A stretch of 38,584 nt of DNA. Source: Bacteroidales bacterium. GTDB lineage: Bacteria; Bacteroidota; Bacteroidia; Bacteroidales; F082. This document shows, piece by piece, positions 9,620 through 18,968 of the stretch (position 1 is the first letter of the stretch; each line of letters begins with the position of its first letter). The notes under the pieces were generated by a model, which saw only the letters and a list, made by a program, of their open reading frames with translations, was not told where the DNA came from and did not search any database. The position numbers and the translations under genes were made by a program. Location: the NCBI GenBank assembly GCA_018400955.1, contig JAGYLH010000023.1, forward strand, positions 1 to 38,584. The letters are read 5' to 3'.

Positions 9620-10645
9620 ATGGAAAAGCAGCCCCTTGTTAGTGTATTAATGCCGGTGTATAATGGTCGCGACTATTTACGCCCTGCAATAGAAAGTGTA
9701 CTCAATCAAACCTTTACTGATTTTGAGTTGCTGATAATCAACGACGGTTCGAAAGACGACTCACAGGAAATCATCGAATCCTACAAAGACCCGCGCATAG
9801 TAGCCGTAGTGCAGCAAAATATGGGAGTCGCCCGATCGCTGAACAACGGTTTAAAAATAGCACGTGGTAAATATGTGCGAAGACATGATGCCGACGATAT
9901 TTCGACACCAGATAGTCTGAAAATACAGATCGATTTTCTGGAATCTCATCCCGAATACGTTATGGTTTGCAATCAACAGGCCTTTATGACCCTCAACGGA
10001 CATATTGCATACAATTACAGGGTGCCGAATAATAAGTTTTTTAAGGGACAACACATGCGCGATCTGAGTTTTGACGACTTTTCATCCGGAAGCTCAAGCC
10101 CTGTGGTGCATGGTACTGCCTGTTTCAGAAGACAGGATGTGCTCGATCTGGGTTGCTATCGTACCGAATTCATTGTTTCGGAAGATAACGACCTTTGGCT
10201 GCGGTTGCTGGAAAAACATAAAATCGGAGTACTGAATGTTTGCACCTATTATATGCGTATTCATCCGGGTTCGGCTACTCACAGGCACGCACACAAGATT
10301 CAGCATTTCAGAAATTTGCTGATCGAATACTCCATTCAAAGACGTAATTCAGGTACCGACCCGATAATGCGAGGGGAAACTGTTCCTCCACCTCCGCCGC
10401 CAGCTGTTGAAAATGATCAGGATTTGGCTAAACATCCTAAGGGAAAATGGTTTAGGGAAGACCTGCGTTATATGTACAATTTAGTGAGTGATGCCAACGA
10501 CAAAAGTGTCAGAAATGAACTGGCCCGACAGATTATCCGGGATGGCTGGAAAGACATGAGAACCTGGAAAATGATCTCATTTCCGATGCTGGGTAATAAA
10601 GTTGTGAGAATGGGCGTCGCTGTAAAAGGACTTTTTAAAAAATAA
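9620..10645 (+). CDS. GT2-family glycosyltransferase with a six-proline run
   Basis: Inverting GT-A fold glycosyltransferase, 341 aa, predicted cytoplasmic. The ATG at 9620 is preferred to an in-frame TTG six bases upstream. The nucleotide-sugar region starts VSVLMPVYNG and contains INDGSKDDS. The metal-binding DxD is in HDADD (Asp 90-93), and an acidic catalytic candidate is in SEDNDLWLRLL. Residues 256-261 are six consecutive prolines, between the catalytic domain and a C-terminal extension of about 80 residues; such a run normally needs EF-P to be translated smoothly. The donor sugar cannot be told from sequence. The gene follows wzt by nine bases. Confidence 0.9.
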   Translation: MEKQPLVSVLMPVYNGRDYLRPAIESVLNQTFTDFELLIINDGSKDDSQEIIESYKDPRIVAVVQQNMGVARSLNNGLKIARGKYVRRHDADDISTPDSLKIQIDFLESHPEYVMVCNQQAFMTLNGHIAYNYRVPNNKFFKGQHMRDLSFDDFSSGSSSPVVHGTACFRRQDVLDLGCYRTEFIVSEDNDLWLRLLEKHKIGVLNVCTYYMRIHPGSATHRHAHKIQHFRNLLIEYSIQRRNSGTDPIMRGETVPPPPPPAVENDQDLAKHPKGKWFREDLRYMYNLVSDANDKSVRNELARQIIRDGWKDMRTWKMISFPMLGNKVVRMGVAVKGLFKK

Positions 10646-10672
10646 TGTATTCATTGATTTCAGATTCATAAT

Positions 10673-11686
10673 ATGGAGCAGCAAGTACTTGTTTCTGTAT
10701 TAATACCTAATTACAACAGGGGCGAGCTTATGGTCGAGACGCTGGAATCAATTATTGCCCAAACCTATCCAAATTGGGAAGCCATTGTTGTTGACGACGG
10801 ATCAACCGATAAGAGTGATGATGTTGGTGCAAATTATGCTGTTAAAGATAGCAGGATTAAGTATTTTAAACGAGACCGGATGCCCAATGGCGCACCAACC
10901 TGCCGAAACCTTGCTTTTCAGAAATCAAAGGGCGAATATATCATATTTCTCGATAGTGATGATCTTTTGGCGCCTCATTGTCTTGAGCAAAGGGTTGTAA
11001 CAGCCTCAACAAATACCGGTTACGATTTTTGGGTGTTTCCTATGTTGCTTTTTAAAAGCAAAATAACAAAAGCCAGAAATCTTTGGAATAAGAGTGACGA
11101 GCGATCAGCTTTAATCAGATTTTTGATGCTGGATGCTGTTTGGCAAACCTCAGGTCCGCTTTGGATTAGATCAGCGGTTGAAAAAACAGGTGGATTTACC
11201 GAAGGGCTGGCTTGCTGGCAGGATGTTGATTTTCATCTGAATGCACTATCATCGGGGATGAGGTATTTCATGGCTGAAAATCTGCCGCCGGATGTGTTTT
11301 ACAGGCAACACGAGAGCGGAAGCATTAGTCAGGGCGAAATCAATACACCTCCCAAAATGGCAAGTCGACAAAAGATTTTTTATACTTACGCTGACAGATT
11401 ACTGCCAGATATTTCTGCTGAGATTAAAAATGGCCTCAAAATATTGGGCTCCAGCGTAGTGATTGGCGCTATAAAAGCATTTAATCATAAGGTGGCCAAC
11501 GAAACATTATCTTTTGGTATGCAAAAAGGTGTTTTCGATAATCGTTTTAGGCTTAAAATGCGTTTAATGAAATTATTGCATACTTCCAGACTTTATCGCC
11601 TGCCACTCTTCAAGCAGTTTACGCGCTACCTCATTCAGCATGGAAAAACACCTTCCAGTATCGGAAAAATCACTTATTATCCCTAA
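10673..11686 (+). CDS. GT2-family glycosyltransferase
   Basis: GT-A glycosyltransferase of 337 aa, probably adding one sugar to the lipid-linked unit at the cytoplasmic face. It opens VSVLIPNYNRGELMVETLES, has VVDDGSTDKSDD in the donor-binding region and a DxD in IFLDSDDLLA (Asp 94-97). The segment GFTEGLACWQDVDFHLNALS carries the acidic residues usually found near the acceptor site. The C-terminal 80 residues are basic and may contact membrane. Donor and acceptor are unknown. Confidence 0.9.
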   Translation: MEQQVLVSVLIPNYNRGELMVETLESIIAQTYPNWEAIVVDDGSTDKSDDVGANYAVKDSRIKYFKRDRMPNGAPTCRNLAFQKSKGEYIIFLDSDDLLAPHCLEQRVVTASTNTGYDFWVFPMLLFKSKITKARNLWNKSDERSALIRFLMLDAVWQTSGPLWIRSAVEKTGGFTEGLACWQDVDFHLNALSSGMRYFMAENLPPDVFYRQHESGSISQGEINTPPKMASRQKIFYTYADRLLPDISAEIKNGLKILGSSVVIGAIKAFNHKVANETLSFGMQKGVFDNRFRLKMRLMKLLHTSRLYRLPLFKQFTRYLIQHGKTPSSIGKITYYP

Positions 11687-11696
11687 AAGAAAAGCT

Positions 11697-12677
11697 ATGG
11701 AAGAATCCTCACACATAAAGTTTTCGGTCGTTATTCCTGTCAAAAACGGGATTGATACACTTGCATCCTGCCTTGATGGTATTTTTAAACAAAGTGTTCG
11801 CGATGAAATGGAGGTTATAGTAATTGATTCAGGATCAACTGATGGGACACTAGATCTGTTAAAAAACTATGATGTGCACGTCCATCACCTGAATCCAAAA
11901 GAGTTCAATCACGGCGAAACCAGAAACTTAGGAATGCAGCTTTCCAAGGGTGAATTTGTAGTTATGACCGTGCAGGATGCAACACCTGCGGATGAATTCT
12001 GGCTCGAACTGATGCACGCGCATTTTGATGATCCTGATGTTGCAGGCGTATGCGGGCAGCAAATCGTTCCGAAGGATAAAACCAAGAACCCGCTGCAGTG
12101 GTTCAAGCCTGTTTCTGAGGCTCAACCTTTTACATATCAGTTTAAAAACCCTGAAGAATTTAAAAGTCTGAGTGGCAAGCAACAGCATCAATATTGCAAT
12201 TGGGACGACGTAAATGCAATGTACCGAAAGAGCATTAAAGAAAAACTCCCTTTCCGAAAGTTAATGTTTTCAGAAGATACACTTTGGGCAAAAGATGCAC
12301 TCGAAGCCGGTTACAAAATAGTTTACGACTATAGGGCACGCGTTTATCATTACCACCATCAAAACTTTTCGTTTTATTTTAAACGAAGCTATATTATTCT
12401 TTATCAAAATTATAAGTTTTATGGATACATCAATTATCCTAAAAATCCATTTGTAAAACTGGCACAGATAAAAATCAGACTGCTGAAAATGTCGGAGTTG
12501 GGGTGGGCCGAAAAATGGAATTGGTTTTGGTACAATTTTCATTTGGTAAGAGCTGCATGGGTTGCTGCGCTTATTTTTGGCTACAACGCACGATTCAAAG
12601 GTATAGAAGGCATTGAATCATCACAAAAACGCTATGTTGGTTATCCACCTCAGGGAATGCAATCAAAAAAAACTTAA
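11697..12677 (+). CDS. GT2-family glycosyltransferase, rhamnosyltransferase-like
   Basis: GT-A enzyme of 326 aa. I take the ATG at 11697, 11 bases after the previous stop, which begins MEESSHIKFSVVIPVKNG; an in-frame ATG at 11640 would add 19 residues and overlap the previous gene by 47 bases. Features resembling rhamnosyltransferases are IDSGSTDGT, FNHGETRNLG and MTVQDATPAD, where QDA replaces the usual DxD, plus the acidic SEDTLWAKDALEAG. The C-terminal region is rich in aromatic and basic residues (FSFYFKRSYIILYQNYKFYG). The similarity is to family features; rhamnose specificity is inferred, and no dTDP-rhamnose genes are in the window. Confidence 0.87.
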   Translation: MEESSHIKFSVVIPVKNGIDTLASCLDGIFKQSVRDEMEVIVIDSGSTDGTLDLLKNYDVHVHHLNPKEFNHGETRNLGMQLSKGEFVVMTVQDATPADEFWLELMHAHFDDPDVAGVCGQQIVPKDKTKNPLQWFKPVSEAQPFTYQFKNPEEFKSLSGKQQHQYCNWDDVNAMYRKSIKEKLPFRKLMFSEDTLWAKDALEAGYKIVYDYRARVYHYHHQNFSFYFKRSYIILYQNYKFYGYINYPKNPFVKLAQIKIRLLKMSELGWAEKWNWFWYNFHLVRAAWVAALIFGYNARFKGIEGIESSQKRYVGYPPQGMQSKKT

Positions 12678-12688
12678 TAAAAGGGCAT

Positions 12689-13576
12689 ATGCAAAACAAT
12701 GAAAAACCGTTGGTGAGTGTTTTAATGACCACCTACAACCGCGAAAAGTATCTGGCTCAAGCTATTGAAAGTGTGCTTGCCTCAACGTATGATAACTTTG
12801 AACTGCTTGTCGTCGACGACCAATCGAAGGACCGCAGTCTTGAAATTGCGCAGGATTACGCAAGCCGCGACAAAAGGGTAATTTCGATACGAAACGACAA
12901 GAATCTCGGCGATTATCCCAATCGGAATAAGGCAGCCAGTCTTGCTAAGGGCAAATACATTAAGTATGTAGATGCCGATGATATGATATATCCCACAGGC
13001 CTGCAGGTTATGGTTGAGGGAATGGAGCGTTTTCCGGAAGCAGGTTTCGGACTTGCTTCGCTACCACAGGATAAGAGCCGGATATATCCGTTTGTTCTCA
13101 GTTCTGAAGAAGCATACAATCGGCATTACTTCAAGCAACAGCTGTTTCATAAAGCACCTCTTTCAGCCATCATCAGTAAAAATGCATTTGATGCTGTAGG
13201 CGGTTTTACCGGTCGGCGCTATTTAGGCGACTTCGAAATGTGGCATATACTTGCAGCACGCTTTCCTGTAGTGCTTATGCAGCAAGGAGTTGTATGGTAT
13301 CGCGAGCATGAGGAGCAGGAAATGCAGCACAACCGTACTGATTTCACCGTTCCTTTCAAATATGTGAAATGCGCTGAAGAAATGTTACTGAAAGAATTTT
13401 GCCCCCTTAATGAATCTGATCGAAACAAAGCATTGGAACAGGTGCGTTGGAATCAGGCCCGATATATTCTTGGGGTTGGCAAAAACCACTCAATTTCAAT
13501 CATGCGCCAACTTAAAAAAGAATCCGGAATGGGATATCCCGAAATTTTAAACAGAGTTCTCCTCAAAAAAAAGTGA
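12689..13576 (+). CDS. GT2-family glycosyltransferase
   Basis: GT-A enzyme of 295 aa that begins LVSVLMTTYNREKYLAQAIE. The donor site has VVDDQSKDRS and the DxD is in KYVDADDMI (Asp 95-98). The segment GDFEMWHILAARFPV holds the likely acceptor-site acids. It sits among other sugar transferases with a 12-base gap upstream. It is distinct in sequence from the neighbouring GT2 proteins, so it probably makes a different linkage. Confidence 0.9.
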   Translation: MQNNEKPLVSVLMTTYNREKYLAQAIESVLASTYDNFELLVVDDQSKDRSLEIAQDYASRDKRVISIRNDKNLGDYPNRNKAASLAKGKYIKYVDADDMIYPTGLQVMVEGMERFPEAGFGLASLPQDKSRIYPFVLSSEEAYNRHYFKQQLFHKAPLSAIISKNAFDAVGGFTGRRYLGDFEMWHILAARFPVVLMQQGVVWYREHEEQEMQHNRTDFTVPFKYVKCAEEMLLKEFCPLNESDRNKALEQVRWNQARYILGVGKNHSISIMRQLKKESGMGYPEILNRVLLKKK

Positions 13577-13608
13577 TAAGTTTTACTTTCCGTAAATAAG
13601 GCCGAAAC

Positions 13609-14259
13609 ATGAACATTACCTCCGAAAAAATAAAGGATATTTTACTGAATCCTTTGAAGATTTTTGTCTGGATGATTACGCGTCTGCCCTATTTCAGGTT
13701 TATTAGCGATACCCAGAATCAAAACGACAGGTACACTTTTTCACGCTGGTATAAGCAGAAAATACTTGGCTATAATCGTGAGGCATATTGGCCAACACAC
13801 TTTACCAGCCGGATTCTTGGAGCTCAAAACATTCTTGTTGGTGTAGGTACCAATCCGGGTTTTATCCCGGGTTGTTACATTCAGGGATCAGGTAAACTTA
13901 TTTTTGGAGACTATACTTTCATCGCTCAGAATGTTGGAATATTGAGTGGCGGTCATGAGATTTATGATCACATAAAACAGTTTTCGAGTGTTACCAAAAT
14001 AGGAAGCTACTGCTGGATTGGAATGAATTCAATGATTCTTCCTGGTGTTGAACTGGGTGATTTTACCGTTGTTGGAGCAGGTTCCGTTGTTACAAAATCA
14101 TTTCCCGAAGGAAATTGCGTAATTGCCGGAAACCCTGCCCGCCTGATTAAAAAACTTGATCCAGAGAAATTAGTAAAAATGGACTATAAGCGTAAGTATC
14201 ACGGGTACATTCCAATGGATAAGTTTGAATCCTACAGAAAAAAACATTTATCAGTTTAA
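13609..14259 (+). CDS. Left-handed beta-helix acyltransferase
   Basis: Hexapeptide-repeat acyl (probably acetyl) transferase, 216 aa, expected to modify a sugar of the repeat unit in the cytoplasm. Hexapeptide turns can be read from about residue 70 to 180 (for example [20 protein letters not shown], then [20 protein letters not shown] and [12 protein letters not shown]). The His in GGHEIYD is the likely catalytic base and [12 protein letters not shown] the usual C-terminal motif. About 65 N-terminal residues precede the helix. It lies between two glycosyltransferase genes. Confidence 0.87.
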   Translation: MNITSEKIKDILLNPLKIFVWMITRLPYFRFISDTQNQNDRYTFSRWYKQKILGYNREAYWPTHFTSRILGAQNILVGVGTNPGFIPGCYIQGSGKLIFGDYTFIAQNVGILSGGHEIYDHIKQFSSVTKIGSYCWIGMNSMILPGVELGDFTVVGAGSVVTKSFPEGNCVIAGNPARLIKKLDPEKLVKMDYKRKYHGYIPMDKFESYRKKHLSV

Positions 14260-14271
14260 ACCTTTATTGCA

Positions 14272-15264
14272 ATGTCAACAAATCTTAAACCACTGGTTTC
14301 TATTGTAATACCATCCTACAATGCCGAACGATTCATTGAAGAGACGCTTGACTCCGTAGTGAATCAAACCTGGCCAAATATTGAGGCTTTTGTGGTTGAC
14401 GATGGTTCTGCTGATAAAACTGTTCAACTGGCAAAGAAATTTGAGTCAGATAAAGTAAAGGTTTTAAAGCAAACAAACAGCGGCGCATGTGTGGCCCGAA
14501 ACAAGGGTCTGGCGCTCAGCAAAGGAGATTTTATACAATACCTTGATGCCGACGATGTATTAAGCTACGACAAAATTGAAGCCCAGCTGGATGTGCTTAT
14601 AAATAATCCCGGTTATATGGGTATAAGCCCTTCTGTTCATTTTATGGATGGCGAAGATTATAAATCTATGTTGCCGCGGGAAGAATCGGACTGGATACAC
14701 AATACTGACGATCCTGTTGACTTTTTGATACGTTTGTATGGCGGTTATGGCGAAAGATGGATGGTGCAAACAAGTGCATGGCTCACACCGATGGACATTG
14801 CCCGAAAAGCAGGCCCCTGGGACGAAAGTCTGTTGCTCGATCAGGATGGCGAATATTTTGCACGGGTTACGCTGCTATCAAAAGGAATTCGTACCACAGG
14901 CGGGGTAAACTATTACCGCCGTTTTGTAAGTGGAAGCAACATTTCATCCCGCTACAATAACCGGTCTAATCTTGAAAGTGCACTCCATGCCCTTAATTGT
15001 AAAGCTAAATACCTTGGCGAACATACCAATTCAACACAGTTCAGGCAGGCAATGAGCACACTCTATCAGGAGATTGCTGTTAATGCCTATCCCATGTTTC
15101 CCGATTTGGTAGCGTTCTGCAAACAAAAAGTTTCCCAAACACGCATGAAGCCAGCTTTGCCTGTTTTAGGAGGAAGCCTGGTAGAAACAACTAAATTGGT
15201 CTTTGGCTGGAAAGCCGCCAAACATCTACGTCGGTTTGTTCATTCTGTCACACATAAAAAATAG
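14272..15264 (+). CDS. GT2-family glycosyltransferase
   Basis: GT-A enzyme of 330 aa. It opens LVSIVIPSYNAERFIEETLD, has VVDDGSADKT at the donor site and a DxD in QYLDADDVLS (Asp 92-95). A segment GPWDESLLLDQDGEYFARV matches the acceptor-side acidic motif of this family, and a basic C-terminus may bind the membrane. The next gene starts two bases after its stop. The sugar transferred cannot be inferred. Confidence 0.9.
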   Translation: MSTNLKPLVSIVIPSYNAERFIEETLDSVVNQTWPNIEAFVVDDGSADKTVQLAKKFESDKVKVLKQTNSGACVARNKGLALSKGDFIQYLDADDVLSYDKIEAQLDVLINNPGYMGISPSVHFMDGEDYKSMLPREESDWIHNTDDPVDFLIRLYGGYGERWMVQTSAWLTPMDIARKAGPWDESLLLDQDGEYFARVTLLSKGIRTTGGVNYYRRFVSGSNISSRYNNRSNLESALHALNCKAKYLGEHTNSTQFRQAMSTLYQEIAVNAYPMFPDLVAFCKQKVSQTRMKPALPVLGGSLVETTKLVFGWKAAKHLRRFVHSVTHKK

Positions 15265-15266
15265 CT

Positions 15267-16499
15267 ATGGCTAAAAAGATTTGTATATTAACCCAGAGTC
15301 ACCTTTGCAGGAATCCAAGAGTTGTTAAAGAAGCCAATGCGCTTTCTGCGGCAGGTTTCGATGTTCATATTCTTACAACCTTCACTTATGCTGATTTATA
15401 TGAAGAAGATCTTAAGTTGATTGATGCCGGCAAAATCAAATACAAGGCTGTGGTGAATTTGATTCACAACCAATCATCTTCCAATTACCGGCTAAAAGAA
15501 AGGATCAAACGCAGGCTGGCAGGTGAGTTGATTGCAAGATTTGGTGTAGAAACGCCCTATGCATTGGGATACGATTACCGCAGGAACTTAAAGGCGGCGA
15601 TCCGGGAAAATGCCGACTTATATATTTGCCATCAGGAGATTAGCACTGTGATTGGCTGCAAACTGATTAGAAAAGGCTTCAAGGTGGCTTTTGATTTTGA
15701 AGACTGGTATTCACATGACCTGCTACCTGAAGCCAATCGGACAAGACCGCTGCGATTGCTCGAAAAAACTGAGAAATTTGCTCTGCAAAAATCAGTTTTA
15801 ACCTATACAACTTCCGAAAGCTTATCAAAGGCACTGTCAGCGTTTGCAGATTCCAGACCTCCCAAAGTGCTGCACAATGTTTTTCCTTTGGCTGAGCGCA
15901 AATTGATGGATGGCCAATATAAAGACCGTGAAGATCAGGAAAGACCATCCATGCATTGGTATTCGCAAACCGTCGGACCGGGACGTGGTCTTGAATTTCT
16001 TATTGAAGCCCTGCACGAAGTTGAAACACCCATTGACCTCCATTTGAGAGGAAATATTTTCGGAGCTTATGATAAAGTGCTTCAGGGTTCATTCCCTAAC
16101 AGCAAAGGTCATAGATTGTTTTTTCACACGCTTGTGCCTCATTTTGAACTACTTTCACGTATTGCTGAACACGATATCGGTCTAGCCACAGAAGAATATG
16201 TTCCTGATAGCCGAAACCTGACCATCACCAATAAAATACTTCAATATTTATTGGCCGGAATTGCTGTATTGGCAACAGATACAGACGGACAAAAAGAGGT
16301 TGGAAGCCTGTGTCCTGATGCTGTGATTTTGTTCGAAAACAAAAACAAACAGGCTTTCATTGAAGCACTTAGCAAATTTTTGAATGACAAGCAAACACTT
16401 AAACGTGCCAAGGAGCAAGCGCTTACAACAGCTACCGTTACGTTTTGCTGGGAAAAACAAGCTCCGATGCTTGTGAAATGGGTTTCTGAAGTAATTTAA
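15267..16499 (+). CDS. GT-B glycosyltransferase (GT4-like)
   Basis: GT-B fold transferase of 410 aa. The N-terminal Rossmann half starts KKICILTQSHLCRNPRVVKEANALSAAG in two adjoining pieces and includes LYICHQEISTVIGCKL. The C-terminal half has VGPGRGLEFLIEAL and NKILQYLLAGIAVLATDTDG, the donor-binding region of GT4-like enzymes. The strict EX7E motif is not obvious. It is the first of three consecutive GT-B genes, separated by four bases or overlapping, which suggests a block acting on successive sugars. Confidence 0.85.
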   Translation: MAKKICILTQSHLCRNPRVVKEANALSAAGFDVHILTTFTYADLYEEDLKLIDAGKIKYKAVVNLIHNQSSSNYRLKERIKRRLAGELIARFGVETPYALGYDYRRNLKAAIRENADLYICHQEISTVIGCKLIRKGFKVAFDFEDWYSHDLLPEANRTRPLRLLEKTEKFALQKSVLTYTTSESLSKALSAFADSRPPKVLHNVFPLAERKLMDGQYKDREDQERPSMHWYSQTVGPGRGLEFLIEALHEVETPIDLHLRGNIFGAYDKVLQGSFPNSKGHRLFFHTLVPHFELLSRIAEHDIGLATEEYVPDSRNLTITNKILQYLLAGIAVLATDTDGQKEVGSLCPDAVILFENKNKQAFIEALSKFLNDKQTLKRAKEQALTTATVTFCWEKQAPMLVKWVSEVI

Positions 16500-16509
16500 A
16501 AGATTGAAT

Positions 16510-17802
16510 ATGAAAAAGGTACTCGTTATATCTCCGAATTTTCCACCAATCAATGCTGCTGATATGCATCGCATCAGGCAGAGCCTGCCTTATTTGAAAG
16601 AGTTTGGGTGGGAGGCTACTGTTATCGCAGTAAAACCTGAGTTTATCGAAATGAGCATAGACGGGTTATTGTTGAAAACTATTCCGGAGAATGCTGAAAT
16701 TGTTCGCATTAATGCTTTCCGCAGCCAAACAACAAGAAAATTCGGATTGGGAAATTCAGGATACCGTTCTCTTTTGCATTATTACCGTGAAGGCAACCGC
16801 TTGCTGAAATCGGAAAAATATGATCTGGTTTATTTTACTACAACCGCATTTCCGGTAATGGTGCTTGGTCGTATCTGGAAGAGAAAATTTAATGTGCCAT
16901 ATGTAATTGATATGCAAGACCCCTGGCGCAATGATTTCTACCTTGACAAGCCCCGTCATGAGCGTCCTCCAAAATTCTGGTTTGCCTACCGCCTCGACAA
17001 ATACATGGAGGCTTTTGCTATGAAGAAAGTTGATGGTATTGTTTCAGTTTCTGCAGGGTATCCAAAGACACTCATGGAAAGATATTCAAATATTAAACCT
17101 GATATGTGTACTGTCATTCCTTTTGGAGGCGCTTCGGTTGATTTCGATGTGCTAAATAGTTCAGGGTTGACCAATCAGGTGTTCGATAAAAATGACGGAT
17201 TGAAACACCTCGTATATATCGGTCGGGGAGGTCATGATATGCAACTGGCGTTGGGTGCAATTTTCAGTGCTTTTTCGAAAGGGCTAAAGGAATCACCGGA
17301 ACTTTTCGAAAAGGTTCGTTTTTATTTCATTGGCACCAGTTATGCAGCTGATGGTCTCGGACAAAAAACCATTCAACCTGTTGCGGCACGGTTTGGTGTT
17401 GAGCATTACGTAACCGAAATCACCGACAGGCTCCCTTATTTTGAAGCCATGTATGTGCTGAGTGAAGCAGATTTACTGATTGTTCCAGGATCAACCGACA
17501 CCAATTATACAGCATCGAAGCTTTATCCTTATATTTTATCCCAACGTCCTTTGCTTGCTGTGTTTAACCAACAAAGCAGTGTAGTTGAAATACTTACCGA
17601 TACACGTGCGGGTGAATGTGTCAGTTTTTTGAACGAAGAGCAGCCCGAATCAATTGGCGAAAGGGTTTTGAGTACCTTCGCAAAAATGCTTAAAAAACTT
17701 CCGTTTACACCTGATACTGATTGGAATGCTTTTGAACCCTTTTCGGCTCGTGAGGCCACCCGAAAACAACTTGACTTCTTTAATAAAATTCTTAAGCTAT
17801 GA
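16510..17802 (+). CDS. GT-B glycosyltransferase (GT4-like)
   Basis: GT-B family protein of 430 aa from the ATG at 16510 (an in-frame TTG six bases earlier is less likely). It opens KKVLVISPNFPPINAADMHR, a glycine-poor version of the usual N-terminal loop. YVIDMQDPWRNDFYLDKPRH and DGIVSVSAGYPKTL follow, as in this enzyme family. The C-terminal donor domain includes HLVYIGRGGHDMQLALGAI and YTASKLYPYILSQRPLLAVF; the usual EX7E glutamates are replaced there. Its last four bases overlap the next start (ATGA), indicating translational coupling. Confidence 0.85.
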   Translation: MKKVLVISPNFPPINAADMHRIRQSLPYLKEFGWEATVIAVKPEFIEMSIDGLLLKTIPENAEIVRINAFRSQTTRKFGLGNSGYRSLLHYYREGNRLLKSEKYDLVYFTTTAFPVMVLGRIWKRKFNVPYVIDMQDPWRNDFYLDKPRHERPPKFWFAYRLDKYMEAFAMKKVDGIVSVSAGYPKTLMERYSNIKPDMCTVIPFGGASVDFDVLNSSGLTNQVFDKNDGLKHLVYIGRGGHDMQLALGAIFSAFSKGLKESPELFEKVRFYFIGTSYAADGLGQKTIQPVAARFGVEHYVTEITDRLPYFEAMYVLSEADLLIVPGSTDTNYTASKLYPYILSQRPLLAVFNQQSSVVEILTDTRAGECVSFLNEEQPESIGERVLSTFAKMLKKLPFTPDTDWNAFEPFSAREATRKQLDFFNKILKL

Positions 17803-18959
17803 AAAAGAAGCGTTTGGCCATAATTACTTCACATCCAATTCAATACAATGCGCCAATGTTTGCGCTGCTTGCTGAATCGGACTTTCTTGAGTCAAAAATA
17901 TTTTATACATGGAGCCAAAGCCAGGAAACCATTTTTGACAAGGATTTTGGTAAAGAAATAAAATGGGACATTCCTTTGCTCGAAGGATATGATTACACTT
18001 TTGTAAAAAATGTTTCTGTAAACCCCGGTCCTATAGGTTTTAAAGGGATTGATTGCCCTACACTGAATGATGAAATCAAAGCATGGGGTGCAGATGCCTT
18101 GCTGGTGTACGGCTGGAATTATAAAGCACATTTTAATGCCATGCGACACTTTCATGGTAAGATTCCAGTGTATTTCAGAGGCGATTCGACCCTGATTGAT
18201 GAAGCAGGTGGTATAAAGCAAAGTATGCGCCGACTCATCCTTAAGTTTGTGTATCGATACAGCGACAGTGCTTTTTATGTTGGTATAAACAACAAAGCCT
18301 ATTTTCTGAAGCACGGATTTGAAGAGAGCCAACTGTTTTTTGCCCCGCATGCCATCGATAACAGCAGGTTCAGGCCTGATGATGAGGTGTCTATAAAGCG
18401 TGCTGTTGCTTTCAGGTCTGAGCTGGGTATTCCGGCGGAGGATATTGTAGTGCTGTTTGTAGGTAAATTTGAATCGAAGAAAAATCCGGTTCTACTGCTG
18501 GAGGCATTTCAACAATTGAACATCAAAGGTACACACCTTGTGTTTGTTGGCAATGGAAATCTGGAGAATGAGCTTTTGGAGAAATCAAGGGGCAATAAAC
18601 AGGTGCATTTTATGCCATTTCAAAATCAGCAGCAGATGCCTGCAGTATATCACATGGCCGATTTGGTAGCGCTCCCTTCTCAAGGTCCTGGCGAAACCTG
18701 GGGCTTAGTAGTAAACGAAGCAATGGCATGTGGCAAAGCAGTTCTGGTAAGCGATAAAGCTGGTTGTCAGCCTGATTTAGTGATTAATGAGTTCAATGGA
18801 ATGGCATTTAAATCGAATGACCTGAATGAATGCCTGAGCAGTTTGAGGGTATTGCTAAAAAATAAACATGACCTTTTGCAACTGGGTGTCAACGCAAGAA
18901 TTAAAATTGAGGAATGGTCATTCGAAAACATTGTTAAGAGTTTTGAAAAAAATATATAA
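17799..18959 (+). CDS. GT4-family glycosyltransferase
   Basis: Retaining GT-B transferase of 386 aa. The N-terminus RLAIITSHPIQYNAPMFALL is a familiar opening for GT4 proteins of this type. The C-terminal domain has VLFVGKFESKKNPVLLLEAF and the EX7E-type donor site in GPGETWGLVVNEAMACGKAV. The start overlaps the previous stop by four bases. A GT4 with this profile usually transfers from a nucleotide-activated hexose, but the donor is not predictable here. Confidence 0.9.
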   Translation: MKKKRLAIITSHPIQYNAPMFALLAESDFLESKIFYTWSQSQETIFDKDFGKEIKWDIPLLEGYDYTFVKNVSVNPGPIGFKGIDCPTLNDEIKAWGADALLVYGWNYKAHFNAMRHFHGKIPVYFRGDSTLIDEAGGIKQSMRRLILKFVYRYSDSAFYVGINNKAYFLKHGFEESQLFFAPHAIDNSRFRPDDEVSIKRAVAFRSELGIPAEDIVVLFVGKFESKKNPVLLLEAFQQLNIKGTHLVFVGNGNLENELLEKSRGNKQVHFMPFQNQQQMPAVYHMADLVALPSQGPGETWGLVVNEAMACGKAVLVSDKAGCQPDLVINEFNGMAFKSNDLNECLSSLRVLLKNKHDLLQLGVNARIKIEEWSFENIVKSFEKNI

Positions 18960-18968
18960 CTGCATAAG

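Noticed and set aside
17892-18350. A 152-codon open frame on the minus strand
   Set aside because: It lies opposite a clear GT4 gene, with no promoter or recognisable domain.
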